This document shows, in pieces, positions 10,710 to 24,900 of a stretch of DNA of 64,000 nt. The notes below the pieces were generated by a model that worked only from the letters and a program-made list of their open reading frames with translations, did not search any database and was not told the DNA's origin. Position 1 is the first letter of the stretch, and each line of letters starts with the position of its first letter. Both the position numbers and the translations under genes were made by a program. This DNA is from Gordius sp. MW1 (Eukaryota; Nematomorpha; Gordioida; Gordea; Gordiidae). The DNA is taken from contig OZ038529.1 of NCBI GenBank assembly GCA_964036665.1, forward strand, positions 10,479,060-10,543,059, given 5' to 3'.

Positions 10710-10744
10710 TATCTAAGATGAACTTTAACAGCTCTAACTATAAG

Positions 10745-10850
10745 TAGTGATTCGATCTCGCCTTGGTCTCTAATGCAAAATATCGTCTTGTGCGCGATTA
10801 TTAGATTCTAATCTCGCTCTTGAAATGTTTCGATGAGATATCGACTTTTA
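10745..10850. mobile_element. Fragment of the GATCTCG-rich hAT-type repeat
   Basis: TAGTGATTCGATCTCGCC matches the end of the element at 61907-63069 and the fragment at 63480. GTCTC/GCGATT strings continue to about 10850. The other end and a target duplication were not found. Confidence 0.5.
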
Positions 10851-10914
10851 AAAATTATTATACATAATATAAAACTAATCATTTATTCAAATTGTTGTCT
10901 GAAAAATAAAATGA

Positions 10915-11640
10915 AAAATTAATATTGAATAAAAAGGGATTTAAAGCAGATCTTTTATGTAATCCAAATCCAACCCTAAAAGGTTTAGAGATATTCTTCA
11001 TAAGCCGTACATATGCGTCAGGGACATTTGGTTTTCACAAGCACCACCATATTAAATCCTAAGCGATCGTGTCATAAGCTTTCTCCAAGTCAATTATGAC
11101 CATGATTTCTTCTCTTTTCCATATTGTGATCCATTATTTGTCTTAAGACGAAGATGGGGTCGATTATAAATTTGCCGGCAATAGATCCGGATCGCTTAGC
11201 CTATGTATCCTCTTCGTTTTTCTGCCTTGCTATTAAGATTCTTGCCTTTTTCGTGGCAAGTTACCTTGATACCTCTGTAATCGCCACATTCCTGCAGGTC
11301 TCTTTGGCTTTAAATAAGTGTTTAATCGTTCTTTCTCTAATGATTTTGGATTCGCTCTTCTATCTTTATCTTGTGAAAGAGTTTCGTCATGGTCGTCACT
11401 CCTTTTTCTCGACACCCGACCCGTGCTTCCCTAGAAATTCCATATGGGCTATTACCTTTACCTTTTCGCATCTTGTTCATTTGTGTGCTAACTTCATCCA
11501 CCCGAAAAAGTTCAACGATATAGGGAAGGGAATCTTTTTCATTTGCAATATTTATAAGATCCTTAATATATCCTTTCTATCTTTCCATCACCTCATTCAG
11601 CTTGAAAGGGGTGGTCTCTTCTTGTCTTAGACTGTAGCTA
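10915..11640 (-). mobile_element. LINE fragment (RT and upstream region)
   Basis: Read on the minus strand, 11150-10915 parallels 39141-38896: a DLEKAYDT-type RT block, CATATTAAATC.. landmarks and the same downstream LHQGS-like region. 11640-11154 carries lysine/arginine-rich sequence (LPRKRQES and similar) expected just upstream of RT in this LINE family. Stops are frequent. A long plus-strand open frame at 11154-11630 is only the antisense of this fragment. Confidence 0.6.
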
Positions 11641-12922
11641 GTGTTATAAGGATCTCAAGCAAAATTTGTAACAAAGTCAAATATCGGTAAACTTATAAAT
11701 TTTTATTTTGTTAATATCTGTTAGACAGTGGATAACATTAAAAAATATACTTTTTATCCTTTACCTAAATTATAGTACACTTATAATTAGCACTCTCACC
11801 ATAATTATATTACCAATTACATGTTTTACTAAATCCTTAAAAAATTTGTGCTTAAAATTTTCCAAAAATAAACAGATTTGTTATTTTAAATTTTTTTAAT
11901 TTTTTTCTTATCTAATAATAACACAGGTCTACAAAAAGACTATCCTGAATCGGACTTACAATTTTGATAAAGAATTTTGCCCTAAACAATAATCTGTGCT
12001 TAGTTTTCTTTCCAAAACTTTTAGTTTTTAATATAAACGAGGTTGAAGGTGCAAAACCCATTTTAATTTGAGACATTATTGCGAAGGTATTTTTAATTTA
12101 TACTATAAAATACTAATTTATTACTGTAGATTAAAGTTTTATCTATAAGTCCATTATTTTAGTTTTTTGTTTCACCTCTATATTAAAAGTATTTTATTGT
12201 AGCCATTTTACTATAAATGGATTTATAAAAGCATCTAAATTTATTTTATACTATTGTTTATTATCTCCTAGGTCTTGAAAGTCATCATTATTGTAATTTC
12301 TTAGTTAAATGCCTTAATTTAATTTTTACATTTGCTTTAAAATATGAGAGTTATTCATATATTTTTTAGTTGCTATCATGTGTTACAATTCATTCACATG
12401 CTCACCATATGTATTTCAAATTTGCGCCCCTTAAAAATTTGAAAATTTGGAATGAAGTCCCAAATATTTATTTAAAAAGCTTCAACCTACGACTCATGAC
12501 GCAAATAAGCAACTCATAAATGTAAGACAAATAAAAAATAAGGTGTTATATAGGTAAAATAAAAGCGTAGGATAAATTATGCAATTCAAATTTACTTGTT
12601 TTAAAAGTTAGAGTATTATTAATGATTGTCCTATATTACATAAATATTTGAGCTATATATTAAAAACTAATTTAAGAAATGAATAAATAAGGCCTTTGGA
12701 CATGCTTAACAATAATTATAAAAATCTTATTTATTTGAGAGATTTTCATTTCAGATTTTGTGGATTAATCATGTCATTTTGGGGCTTGGAGGTTCTAGCT
12801 TTTTTAAATAAAATGTGCTCATTTATGTGTAATTCAAAAATAGTGATAAAATTTTTCAAACTAATAGAAATTTTATTCTAACTGAGATTAAATTTATTTT
12901 TTATTTTATATAATAGCTTGCC
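11641..12922. other. Intergenic AT-rich DNA upstream of ACSS3
   Basis: No coding or repeat structure was recognised. The ACSS3 promoter must lie in its right part, but I could not define a start site. TATA-like strings are uninformative at this base composition. Confidence 0.5.
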
Positions 12923-15900
12923 ATGAAATCAACTAGCAGGCGTATAGTATCAAATTTGTTTCTACGTTATACAAACACAATACGTTATTACCAGAATAAT
13001 AATGGCAACATATTAGAATATGATAAAGTTTATAAAGACAGTTTAAAAAACCCTGAAGCCTTTTGGGCTGAAAATGCCAATAAATTGTATTGGCATGAGA
13101 AATGGCAAAAAACATTGGATAGCTCCAAACCACCCTTTGACAAATGGTACCTTTAATCAATTTTTGTTAAAAACTAAAATTTAATTTACAAATGCAATAT
13201 AATATATATTTATTTATGAAGCAAACTAATTGATTTTAAATATCCAGGAACTTTAAGTAATTATATATTAATCCACATTTGCTAGAGTTTTTTCCCTTTT
13301 AAACCAAATAGTATAGTAGCTTTTTGTTTAGTTATGGACATTATATTTCTTTTATCAATTTTTTATATATTATATCTCTTTGTATGTTTTTAACTTTAAA
13401 TAAATGTATTTAAAAAACCTTCTTAATTAAAGATAAGAAAGAGAAAACAACTAATTTAAATGTTATATTATGTACTGATCTTGATAAATTATTATTTAGG
13501 AACCATTAATAATTGTAATTCCTCTGAATCTCAAAAAAGCTAAATATTAGTTTATTTTACCGCGTATATTTTAGAAATAATATTTGAATTATGAAAATAA
13601 ATACTTAATCTCTTTTTATGCTCCACCCCCCCCCCCCCTCTTTATGGCTATGTTGATTAGACTATATTCTGATTAAGTTATGTTGTAAAGTCCCTTTAAA
13701 CTTTTGAATGCACTGCGTGTTCGAATTTCTGAAAAATATGTTATTAAATTAATTTAATACAAATTGAAAAAAAAACATTCTACAACTTTGGTTTTATAAA
13801 TAATTAAAATACTGAATATATATTAAACACTTACTATGCATATATATATTCCACTGATTGAAAGTGATTTCCAACCCGAAAACCTGTTTGGAGTTTAGTT
13901 TAGCCATCTAAAATATAACCTGGTGCCAAAAATAATTAACTGAAACAGAAATCCTTAACCAATTCCATGCTAATCTCCTAATGAAGGTCGATTTAACAAG
14001 CGCCAGCAAAATAGAGCGCAAATTTTTGCTTCGGGTGGCGCCTCGCATGCAATATAATTTTTTATGGTTTATACGGCATAATAACTTCTTAGCTTAGCCT
14101 ATCTAATTTATAGTACAAAATGGTTAAAAACAAGATTGAATCGTATGAAAAGCCTCTATAATTGTCAATATCGAGGAAAAGATAGAGTCGCATAATAATA
14201 ATTACACGTTGGCTGCTGGCCGAGAGTATTTTCGGAGTACTTAAATCGTAAAATAACTAGCTACCACCACATAAGCACAGCTTTGGCACAATGGCCAACT
14301 CTGGATGAAGGTCAGTTGCACAAGGTCGTTAAGCCCCCCCCCCCCCATTTTATATGCAGTTATTATTTAATAAAATAAGAAAGTCTCATTTGCCCCTCCG
14401 ACCAAGGCATCATTTTGTTAGATTTCCGCCAGATTGCGTGATTTAAGAGACTTTTTAGTTGTTTCACAAACTTCAAAAGACTTGAGGCAATTTGCGAGGT
14501 TGTTGAAGGATTTGGATTTGGCACGCGTCGGGGCTATATGTGTCCTAAGCCTAACTCTTTGATGTGTATGTGTGCCTTAGAAACGCATTTTTTCTTTGTC
14601 ATATCGTTGCTTATTTTTGAGCATAGCGACAAATCTCAAAAAAACAGAAGAGAAATTATCTACAAAAATGTTGTAACAAATACTAACTAGTAACTACCGT
14701 GCGTGCTAGTAGAAAAATTATGAGCGAACGAAGGCAAAAGAAATGTTACTAAATGCAACTTGTTCTTACTTAATAGATCCTTGCACGGGCCGATAGCCAA
14801 AATTTGAATCTAACTACTGAAATAATATCTTTTTGTAAATAGCTTAATAAATTTGTTCTAAACCCAACCCCTCCCCCAGTCTATAATCACGTTTTGTTTG
14901 TTAGTATATAATTATTTATTCGTAAATTATATTAGAACCGGGCTCGGACAATTTAAAAAATATTTGGGTCTGGCTTGAGCTGATGGAAAACGAATCCATT
15001 GTTATGCTTGCTTTTAAAGATGGGATAAATACTAACTAAATAGTTTAAGGCTGATTTAGTATCGCTTGTGCATCGAAAATTATTTGTTCCTCGACATACT
15101 TAGTACATGCCCGAAAATGTAGGCGCTTTAATAAATGAATTTTCGAGAAATATGCTTTTTTTTATATGATAAGAAATTATTTTAAAGGAGATGTGATCGA
15201 ATCAAGTTTTAAAGAGCCTTCAAATACCGAAAATAGGCTGTTATTTTGCGGCTATAAATTGAATTTTTTTAGATCAAATTTTCATTTAAAATTCCTATAA
15301 AAACCCCTTTAGCTTTGAACTAGGTTGTGTCAGCTGCTTTTAAAAGAGTCATACTTTGTTAAAAATCATTTATATATGAATTATGAAATATGGATCTCGA
15401 TAGCCTACAATAAATTAATTAGCCCTTTAGCGTTCCATTTTAATTATTGGTACAAATTATTTTTTTGAATCTAATGTCGCCCGGTGGACACCCTAACAAA
15501 TTGTGGTAACTTTTTTATTTGAGTTTAAACTAATTTTTGATCGAATAATAGTTTTAAAAAATTGCATATCAATTAAAAATTCATATGCTGTCAATGATGG
15601 GCACAACCTGGGTTTGTCTTATAAGCAGGGTAATGAGATTTTATAATAAATAAGGGGAGAGCAGATAAATTTATTTTTCGAAATTTTGAATATCAATTTT
15701 ATCATATTTATAAAAATTTTGGATTTAGGGGGAAGGGGGTAACTTGCTCCCCCTGCCCCATGCTGTCAACTATTTTTAGATCATATTGATTAACACTTTT
15801 TAACACAGGTTCGTCGGCGGCAAATTTAACATTTGCTACAACGCCGTAGATCGCCACATAGAATCGGGGCACGGGGCGCAGAAAGCCATTATATACGACA

Positions 15901-18900
15901 GTCCAATGGCTGGACAAAAAACATCATCGACCTTCGATGAATTGTATGATCAGGTAAAGTTACTAAGTGTTTTATATTATAAGTTTTAAGTATTTTTTGA
16001 TTTTAAGGCTTTGTTTTTTACTTGCTTAATACTTTATGGAAATTTATGATGTAGAGTGTAAAATTTTTTAATAGTTATTCTTTAATTTTTATCTTGACTT
16101 GAAAATGGAATGGCTAATGAATGAGTCCCTGCTATCAAATTAAGACTGTTAAAAAAGCATTCCGAAAGATTAAAATAAAAGTCAATTTTTTATTGTCATG
16201 GCCTGAGAATGTTTGTGAATAATACATAGCAATAGTCATTATTGCTTAAATTCCTTAACACGGGCAAATTTTAGCGTGGTTATGAAAATTTTATAAATAA
16301 TCAATTATCATTAATTAGTTATTACCAAACTTTTAAAGGCTTGAATGGATATTGGGACTATTTAATTTTAAAATTTAGATGGCCCGTCAAAAGGAATAAT
16401 ATAATTAAAACTTCGGTTTTCAATGTTTGTCCTTATCTATTTGTCGTTTAATGTTAAATTTGAAGATAATGTTAATTGTGAGCCCTCCGTTGAAAGCCTG
16501 TAATTGTTAATGATTTCGCTCCTTATTTTAAAATAGCAACTCCTGTCTCTTAATTTTATTAAATTCGTACTTTCAGTGAAAAATGTCCCGACCCGTCCTA
16601 TCTTGATGTGTACTGTCCTTTAATTTTTATTATATACATTCCCTATTAAGTTTTCAATTCTAACTTTTATATTGTCAAAATTAAGAATAAGATAAAATAT
16701 TTCTCCTTGCAAATTTTGAACTTATTGGATCAATATGTTTACATAAGGATATTATTGGAGAGTTTCGATGTTTTTATGTAGTATATATTGTGGGGTAAAA
16801 GGTATCCCGCATGGCATATCTTCTGGTCAAGTTTGGCGTTATACCGGGCGATCGAGTTCTCATATACATGCCCATGATACCTCAGGCCGTGGTGGCTATG
16901 CTGGCTTGTGCCCGGGTTGGTGCCGTGCATTCACTCGTTTTCGGGGGATTCGGTGCTAAGGAATTATCCGTTAGAATCAAACATGCCCAGGTTAGTCAGT
17001 CCCTTATGCCAGCAGTTCTTGTTAATCATAGTTTATACAAATTGGTTTGAGTTAGTTCACTATGCAGCTGGGTATTGTTTGGAAGACTTATGGTCGATTG
17101 TGGTCTGTTTTTCAAATTTCGACAAAGCCTAGTAATCGACTAAGAAAAACGAGCCAGCAAATCTTTGGTTTGTTTCTATTATTCGACCAAAACCAATGGT
17201 GGGCCAAACAAAATCCAGCCGTTTTTACAACACTACTATGCACACTGGGATTTGTTTAAATGAATAAAGATAAGGGGAATAGGAATTAATAAGAATAAAT
17301 AGGATAATAACTTTCTTAATAAATCATATAGAAAGGGCGGGATGGACGTGAGTACAAAATTAGAATATGAACGAAAGATGGCCATAGCTTTAAATAAGAG
17401 TAATGATTTTACCAACATGGTTTTCATTCTTAATATAAAAATTAAACATATATTATTACATAAATTGCATAGCAATTAATTATAGCGTTATTAATATGCA
17501 GGGATATACAAATCAAGATTCGTCTTTTAAATACCACACATATATGACAGAAATTAAGCAATTTTTAGGGTAAATTTGGATATGGGTTTTGATTTATGTT
17601 GTGGATGAGTTTTATCAACAATGTTGTAAACGGCCAAACATTGGATAAATAATTGATTTTAGCTTCATGTTCCAAATTAGAAATAAATACTATTCAAAAT
17701 AATGATATCGATTTAATCGTAAACATTTCGCGATTCTTATATTTTTTCCTTTTTGTTGCCAAACTAATAACCAGTTAAATTTTGAGGATCAAATAAAAAA
17801 ATTTCCGCATTTTTAAATTTTTATACTACATGCGATCAGGTATTTTTGTTTTAAACAAGCTTATTTAAATTGTACTACTTCAAGTATTAGTTCCTAATCA
17901 TTCATGATATTTAGTTATGGTGGCACAGATAAATAGTCTAAAAAGTAAAACACTGTTTTAGAGGAGTTCGCGTTGTAGCGTTGTAGCAAAGACTATAATT
18001 CTGAATAAAATATTAAGATTTCTTCTCAATAGATCTCCATACTTTACTTAATTTTATATATATTTTTTGATCGATTAGGTAAAAATAATATTAACGGCCT
18101 CGCACGGTATCGAACCAACCCGCGTGGTCCCGTATAAGCCGATACTAGATCAAGCCTTGAGCCTTGCCGATTACCGACCCAATAAATGCATCATTTACCA
18201 AAGGCAATCACTGGTACATCAACCATGTTGTCACATGCATCTAATAAAATTCATACTACATATATATAATACAAGTAAAGGCCAATTTACGAATTTAACG
18301 CCTGGGGGAGGTATAGCTTTTAATTACACTTAGCTATATACCCTTACCGCATTATTTCATTTTTATAACTAACGCATTTGCTATCAAATACGATGGGCTC
18401 CGCGGGCACGGATTTACATAAAACCTTCGTTTAGTTTATAACCTTTTCAGTGCCCAAACTCAATTATTTAGCAATCTACCATATATAATGCTGATGCCAT
18501 GATTTTGAAATTAGCTATTTCTACATTTTTTCCTAGATATTTAATAAATTTGATCACGGATAACCCGTCTAGGACTTGGGTGGTAATTATAAAAATTAGG
18601 GACAAATCGAGAATATTAATAAAAGTTTAACTGCTCTCAAGTCGTTTCGTCATGATCCATTTTTAAATTATTACTTGTTTGTCCCCTAACATTTACTTAA
18701 TCTTCATATATTTGATGTTGTTTTAATAATAAGAAGACTTTTTCTACTATCCTTTATAAGGATTCGGGCAATTTTTTTATTTAGCTGTGAAAATTAAGCA
18801 AGCGGTGGGTCGAATTGAATTAATTTAATACTCTCAGCTGCGTTTAAAGGTCTATTTAGTATTTGCGCTCTTTTTAAGTGAATGACGCTAGAGCCCAAAA

Positions 18901-21900
18901 GGTTTTTAAAAATACATTTTATCCATTTTTATAATAATGACATTTTAATGAATTGAGTAGTGTCAAAGCCTTATTCCTTCAAATTTAAGTCTGATTCCTG
19001 TATAAGCGCCGAATATTTACGAGGTGGTAACATCTTTGAAACGTATAACGATTACCCTAACTTAAATTGTCAGAAACACCGATTATATTTTATTATGCTT
19101 GCTTCTTTATTCAGAGGGTTACTATTGTTATCACGCGAATCTCGACAAGTCGCATTTAAGAATCGTTTAAAACTAATAGCCGATTTTGTTTATCAAGGGG
19201 CACAATTTTAAATATTGAATGTGTATTTTGGATTCGAGTTTAACGAGCTTGCCTACATGCAGATGGTGTTGAATCCATAAATTCACACTACACTCTTTGA
19301 TCTTTAAATGATCCGCTATATCAGCCATTAATTAATAGAAATACAATGAATAAATTATAAGCGCAAGGATAAACGACTAAATATTCTGCCCTTTTTGCAT
19401 CTAATAAATTTTATCCCCCCTGTTGCCTTGAAAAGGCCATGAATTTTTTTTAAAGATATCGGGAAACCTGCCCCGAAATTTAGAAATTCCACATCCTTTT
19501 TTCTCAAACAACACTAGGGAATTCTATAGGGCGATACAGACTTAAAGCAATAAATGCATTGGCGTAGGGAGGGGGTGGTTTTCGGGTTAGAACCCCTCCC
19601 ATAATTTTCTATTCATATTGTATATTTCAAAAAATTAAATATTTGGTGGAATTTTACTTTTAGTCGTCACTGTAAACTTTTAGGAAAAAAACATTTCATC
19701 CCAAAAAATAGTTACAAAAAAAAATTTCACCTTGAAAATTTTATAACTCTCCCTTGAGGAAATCCTAGTTACGCCTATGTTTAAATGTTTGTATCTAACC
19801 GATATTCTTTTTTTTGTTTAATGAGTATGTCTTGGTACAAATAAACTTTTCAATTATATAAAAATATATTTATAAATTTGAAGTCATAAATATGAATTTA
19901 TTTGATTAGGAGCGACAGCCCTTTACGAAAGGGTATGACTTAGATTGGGTCAGTGAAATGGCATCTAGCTCACACCAAGATTGTATTCCCATCCCCGGTG
20001 AAAGTCCCCTCTATATCCTTTACACTTCGGGAACCACCGGTCAACCTAAAGTCAGTCAGATGATCCTGTTTTGTTTGTATAAACTCTGTTTGGTGTGGAG
20101 AGGACACCTTAAATAAAGAGATAGGATCGTTGTTTTGTAGGCATTTCTTGTAAAATTATTAAATTTATATATTTTAATGCTAAAAACAGTTTTGAATTTG
20201 CCGAGAATTAATGTCGGGTTTATTCGAACATTTTTCGCAAAAACAGTTAACTCCATTCAGTGTAGTGTATTGATATTATGTTTAAAGAATTATAAAAGGA
20301 GTATAAAATCCTTGATGATATATTTGCAAGGCTAATTAATATTAAGTCCATGATGTAAAATTTGCCAATCTTTAACTTTAATCTCTCAATAACTCTGACT
20401 ACCAGAAGTTAGATTTCTTAAATTTATATACCCGAACCCCATCCGGCTCGTTTTTATAACTAAATTGCGAGCCCTTAATTCTATATTCAGGATGTTTGCC
20501 CGACCCTCTGACTATATCCTCCCTCTCGCTCCGCTTCTGTATTTCAAAAACATTTTTATATAAGATATCTTCCATTGACAACCTCACTCGGTATAAATTC
20601 TATTTAAAAATGTCGCCCGCAGATTTTCTGTATGATTTTAATAATATAATTGGTGCTTTTTAATATTTTAAAGAACTCTAATCATCAGTCGTATAAAAAT
20701 AATTTGGAAGAAAGAAGGGTAAAGGGGCATTATTGCACTGATACAAATAAAAATAATTCAATGATTTATTTCAAAATATTGAAACAAAATGTCTTCTTGG
20801 ACCACAAAAATATAGAATAAACTTTAAATTTGAGTCAAAAATTTGTACAGTTACGTGTGGGATTGTTTAATAAATTATAAACTAAAAGTTGTTACAAAAT
20901 TTTCGAGCGAACCATTGATAACTTTTCACCGTATTTATACGAAATTGAGTATTTGTTCATATTTAGGGTATAGTAAGACCTAGCGCTGGTTACGCGACAG
21001 CTTTGCAATGGTCCATGAAATACGTGTTTGATTCGAGGCCGGGAGATGTTTTTTGGTCAGCATCAGATCTCGGCTGGGTTTTAGGTCATTCTTACGCCTG
21101 TTACGGATCTCTTCTCAATCGAAATACCACAGTCATTTATGAAGTATTTCAGAATTTAACAATTTTCCATTGTGAACTAGTGATTTTTTTACAATTGTTG
21201 ATTTTAACTTATAGTCCGTAAAAGTGTTGTATTTAATCTGCGGCTAAGAGTTTTTTTAATTTTATATTTCTCCCCACAACGTTTGGAGTACACCTAAATT
21301 TTATAATATTTCTTTAAAATAGTCATTTAATAAACAAGGGATGCCAAAAGTATTTTTGTTTCTAGAGCTGCCTCAAACATTAATAGGCTCTACCTTAAAT
21401 ATTAATGATGGGTTCCTGATCGATTATAGGTTATTATGTTCTATCATTTAAATCTTATTAATAATAATTAAAATTTTGGAAAATTCACATATTTGTTTGT
21501 CGATCTAAATTTGGGATCAAATATTTGCTAGAGCACGGTACAGTGATAAATTTGAAAAAGGTATATGATTTAAAAATATGCTAAGAAAGGTTTGGCCGCA
21601 TTAAAATGTCATTAAGAAGACACCGTTTTTTGTGCGTGTAATTATTTTAGGCTTCGACCCGCAATACGTTTTAGATTTTTTATGTTAATTTTGAAACGAT
21701 TGTTTTAAACGATAAAATACACCATAATTACGGGGGTATCTTCTTTAGCCAGTATAAAAGTGAGCTCAATCTAATTTGGTTTTATATATACCTATCTTGA
21801 TTAGTATATGACTATAAAATTAACCATGGCATACTACTCCAATAACAGCGAAATCATGTCAAATGCTAAAAAAAAGTTAGGTATATATTTAGCCAAATTA

Positions 21901-24900
21901 GTCTTTAAGTTAAAAATTGCACTAGATGGCATATAAATTATAGTTATCTCCTCTTATTTGATTTGCGGTTTTCATTCGTCGTAAATCGTGTTCTTTCTTC
22001 ACAACTTACGTTATCATGTCAGGGTAAACCTATAGGAACACCTGATGCGGGTGCATATTTTCGCATAGTTAGCGAGCATGATGTGGGTTGTATCATCACA
22101 GCGCCAACGACCATGCGTGCAATCAGGCGAGAGGTGAGAAATTATTTTGTTTGCAAAAATTAAAGTGTATTATATGGTTGATTCTGCTTTATAGGACCCC
22201 GAAGCCGAGCAAGGCAAGAAATACCAGATAAAAAAGTATCAAATGTCTACATTTATCCTTTTTTTTTACTCTTTTATACCTTAAGTTAGTGCTGTAAAAA
22301 CGGCTGGGTTTTGTTTGGTCGACTTTTGGTTTTAGTCGACTAAACATAAACAGACCAAAGGCTTTTTGGTCTGTTTATGTTTAGTCGACCTCAGGCTTAG
22401 TCAAAATTTCAAAAACTCACCAGAAACGCCCATTATTTTTAGTTAAAACTGAGGTCGACCAAACAAAACCCAGCCGTTTTCACAACACTCCCTTCGGTGA
22501 ACGTTGCATTTTTATTTAATTTGTCGTTTCAACATGCCCCATTTGAGTTATAAATGCCACATTTTAGTATTTCTACATTTCTTGTATGTCATATGATATA
22601 TTTATTCATGATTAGAGTGATTTTTTAATTTATATTTTGTTCCATGTTTTTTTTAACGACGATCTCGTTCTTTTATTATTTTTGCACCTAGTATTCAAGT
22701 TTATTTTTCAGAAAGTTGCGTTTTAATACCATAACTTATAGTTATAGACCATTTAAAAGATGACAATATTCGTTTTAAAATTAATAGTAGAATAGGCTAT
22801 ATATCCTATATTACTATAAGCTTAGAAATAATTATATTAAAGATTCTCAGATACGATTTTTTCATACCTATTTTGATAATGAATAGTGCATTTTTGAGAA
22901 ATTCACACTTTTGAAACAGATTAAAGTCGATATTCTTGGCCGGGGAGCATTGTGACCACGAAACACTGGATTGGACCAAGGAAAAATTTGCCGTGCCCGT
23001 TATTGACCATTGGTGGCAAACAGGTAATTTGAAACATTTGTATGGTAGGAATGGGGTTGGGGCTTAGCGAATTAATTACTAAGCGCATTTATATCATTTA
23101 AACAATCAAAAATTCAGATTGAACCCGTTTAAAATTTATTATGATAAGAGAGTCTCAAACAAATTTATGTTGGTAAGTAGTTCCAGTTTAACTAATATGT
23201 AATAGCAACTTATAACACTTATACAAAATATATCCTGCAATCGGATTAATATTTATGATAGAGAATACTATGCTGAACAATAATGTGTTTTTAGTTTTTA
23301 TCCGAGTCGTCCTGATTATGAGAATAATAAGATTAAAGGTGCAAAAAAGATCTTTTTGCGCCTTTTAAATTTTTTTTAATATTAATATAATCCCATAGAC
23401 CGTTGATTAATCTACAGGGCTATGATTTTATTTTGTTTCATTATCCGCCTTTATCTTAACCCCCACCCCGTTTTAAAATTTCTTTTTCTATGTATAGGAA
23501 AACAGAGTTCATAAGAGTACATAGTAGTGTTGTAAAATGACCTAGGTTTTGTTTAGTCGATCTTTATTTCAACTAAGACTAACGCCCGACTTAACAAAAG
23601 CATACCAAAACACTCTGGTATGTTTTTCAAATTTCGACCAAGGCTATAGGTCGACTAAGAAAAACAGACCAAAAGAGTTTTTGTTTAGTAAAATAACATC
23701 AAAGGTCTACTAAACAAAACCCATTTCTTTTTAAAACACTCTTACATAGTACTTAAAAGACGACACGATTTCTAACGCCAACCTAACATTCTGTATTTAA
23801 CCCTATCTTTACTTAGAATCGGGTTGGCCTATGACTGCTAGTTGTTTGGGATTAGTGGATGAAGGCGTCAAAAGTATAAAGTACCCACCCAGGGGCACTA
23901 CGGGCAAAGCGGTACCGGGCTGGAAGATAGAACTTAGAAAAGAAATCTCAAAAAGTGAAGATTCCAAAGAAGATACTGGGCAAGGGGAGAATTTAGGTCG
24001 AATTGTTGTAAAACTTCCTCTACCTCCCGGCTTCATGAGCACGTTGTGGCAGGCTGACGATCGATTCGTTCAATTATATTTCTCTAACTATCCCGTACTT
24101 CTAGATTCTATTACACATAAATTACTTTCCCTAGCTCGCTCGGCCCACGGGCTGGGCGTCTTAAATTTATATTTAGGTGCGGGCTCGAAATTGCACCAGA
24201 TTCGATTTTAATGAGGTTTTTTTATAGTGTATTTTTTGACACTTTTTATTTGATTGTATAATATTAATCTAAAATTTCGAAGATAACGAACTTACTGCTT
24301 AAAATTTAAAAAAATCATCATTTTGAGCCCGGCAACTTTAGTTATAAAATTGGAACGGGTCGGGTTTGGGCATAAAAAATTAATCAAATTACACCTCTGC
24401 GTGATATGCTGGACTGTACAAAACATCAATGTTTCTATACAAGCCCGCCTGCCTAACAATTAGATTTAAATTTTGTAGCATTTTATAAGAGGCTTTGTCT
24501 ACTTAAATGTGTATATATTTTGTTATGGAAATTAATAAAGCATTTATCTAAATTTTAGGGTTATTACGATTCGTACGATGCAGGAATTGAAGATGCCAAT
24601 GGTTACATGTCCGTTATGTCGCGAATAGACGATGTGCTTAACGTGGCAGGACATCGTTTATCGGCTGGAGCTATCGAAGAGGTGCAATTTAGCCTTTTTT
24701 TGTAACATACCATAATTTGTAGTATTTTATTTTTCATGACTATTATATACAATTGTGTAGGATGTACACAAATATTGAGAACAATAGTGATTAAATACCT
24801 AGTAGGCAAGCCTATTCTATTATCATAAATCATTTATATATTAAATTTCAAAGGTTAAAGTACTATTTTGCCTCTCATTCTGATGAAGAATATCAGTGAT

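Larger units (their letters stand above)
890..10740 (+). mobile_element. Decayed hAT transposon split by later insertions
   Basis: Pieces of one hAT transposase lie in order and on one strand at 1091-1339, 1463-1983, 2075-2466 and 9548-10210. The 12-bp palindrome TGAACTAGTTCA occurs at 933-944 near the 5' side and at 10561-10572 and 10698-10709 near the 3' side, with several one-base variants between. This matches the subterminal transposase-binding repeats of hAT elements. The middle is interrupted by a MULE-like MITE (2468-2740) and a full gypsy element (3432-7994). Stop codons and a frameshift make it non-functional. Exact termini and target duplication could not be fixed, so both outer coordinates are approximate. 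Confidence 0.75.

Noticed and set aside
828-10739. The octamer TAACTATA on both sides of the hAT element as target duplication
   Set aside because: The adjoining bases at the two sides are not inverted repeats of each other, so the match is probably chance in AT-rich DNA.
11154-11630. 158-codon plus-strand frame with hydrophobic segments
   Set aside because: It is the antisense of a LINE fragment that matches 38153-39150 on the minus strand.
18960-19211. 83-codon frame in ACSS3 intron 4
   Set aside because: It lies between two well-defined exons, has no ATG and shows no recognisable family.
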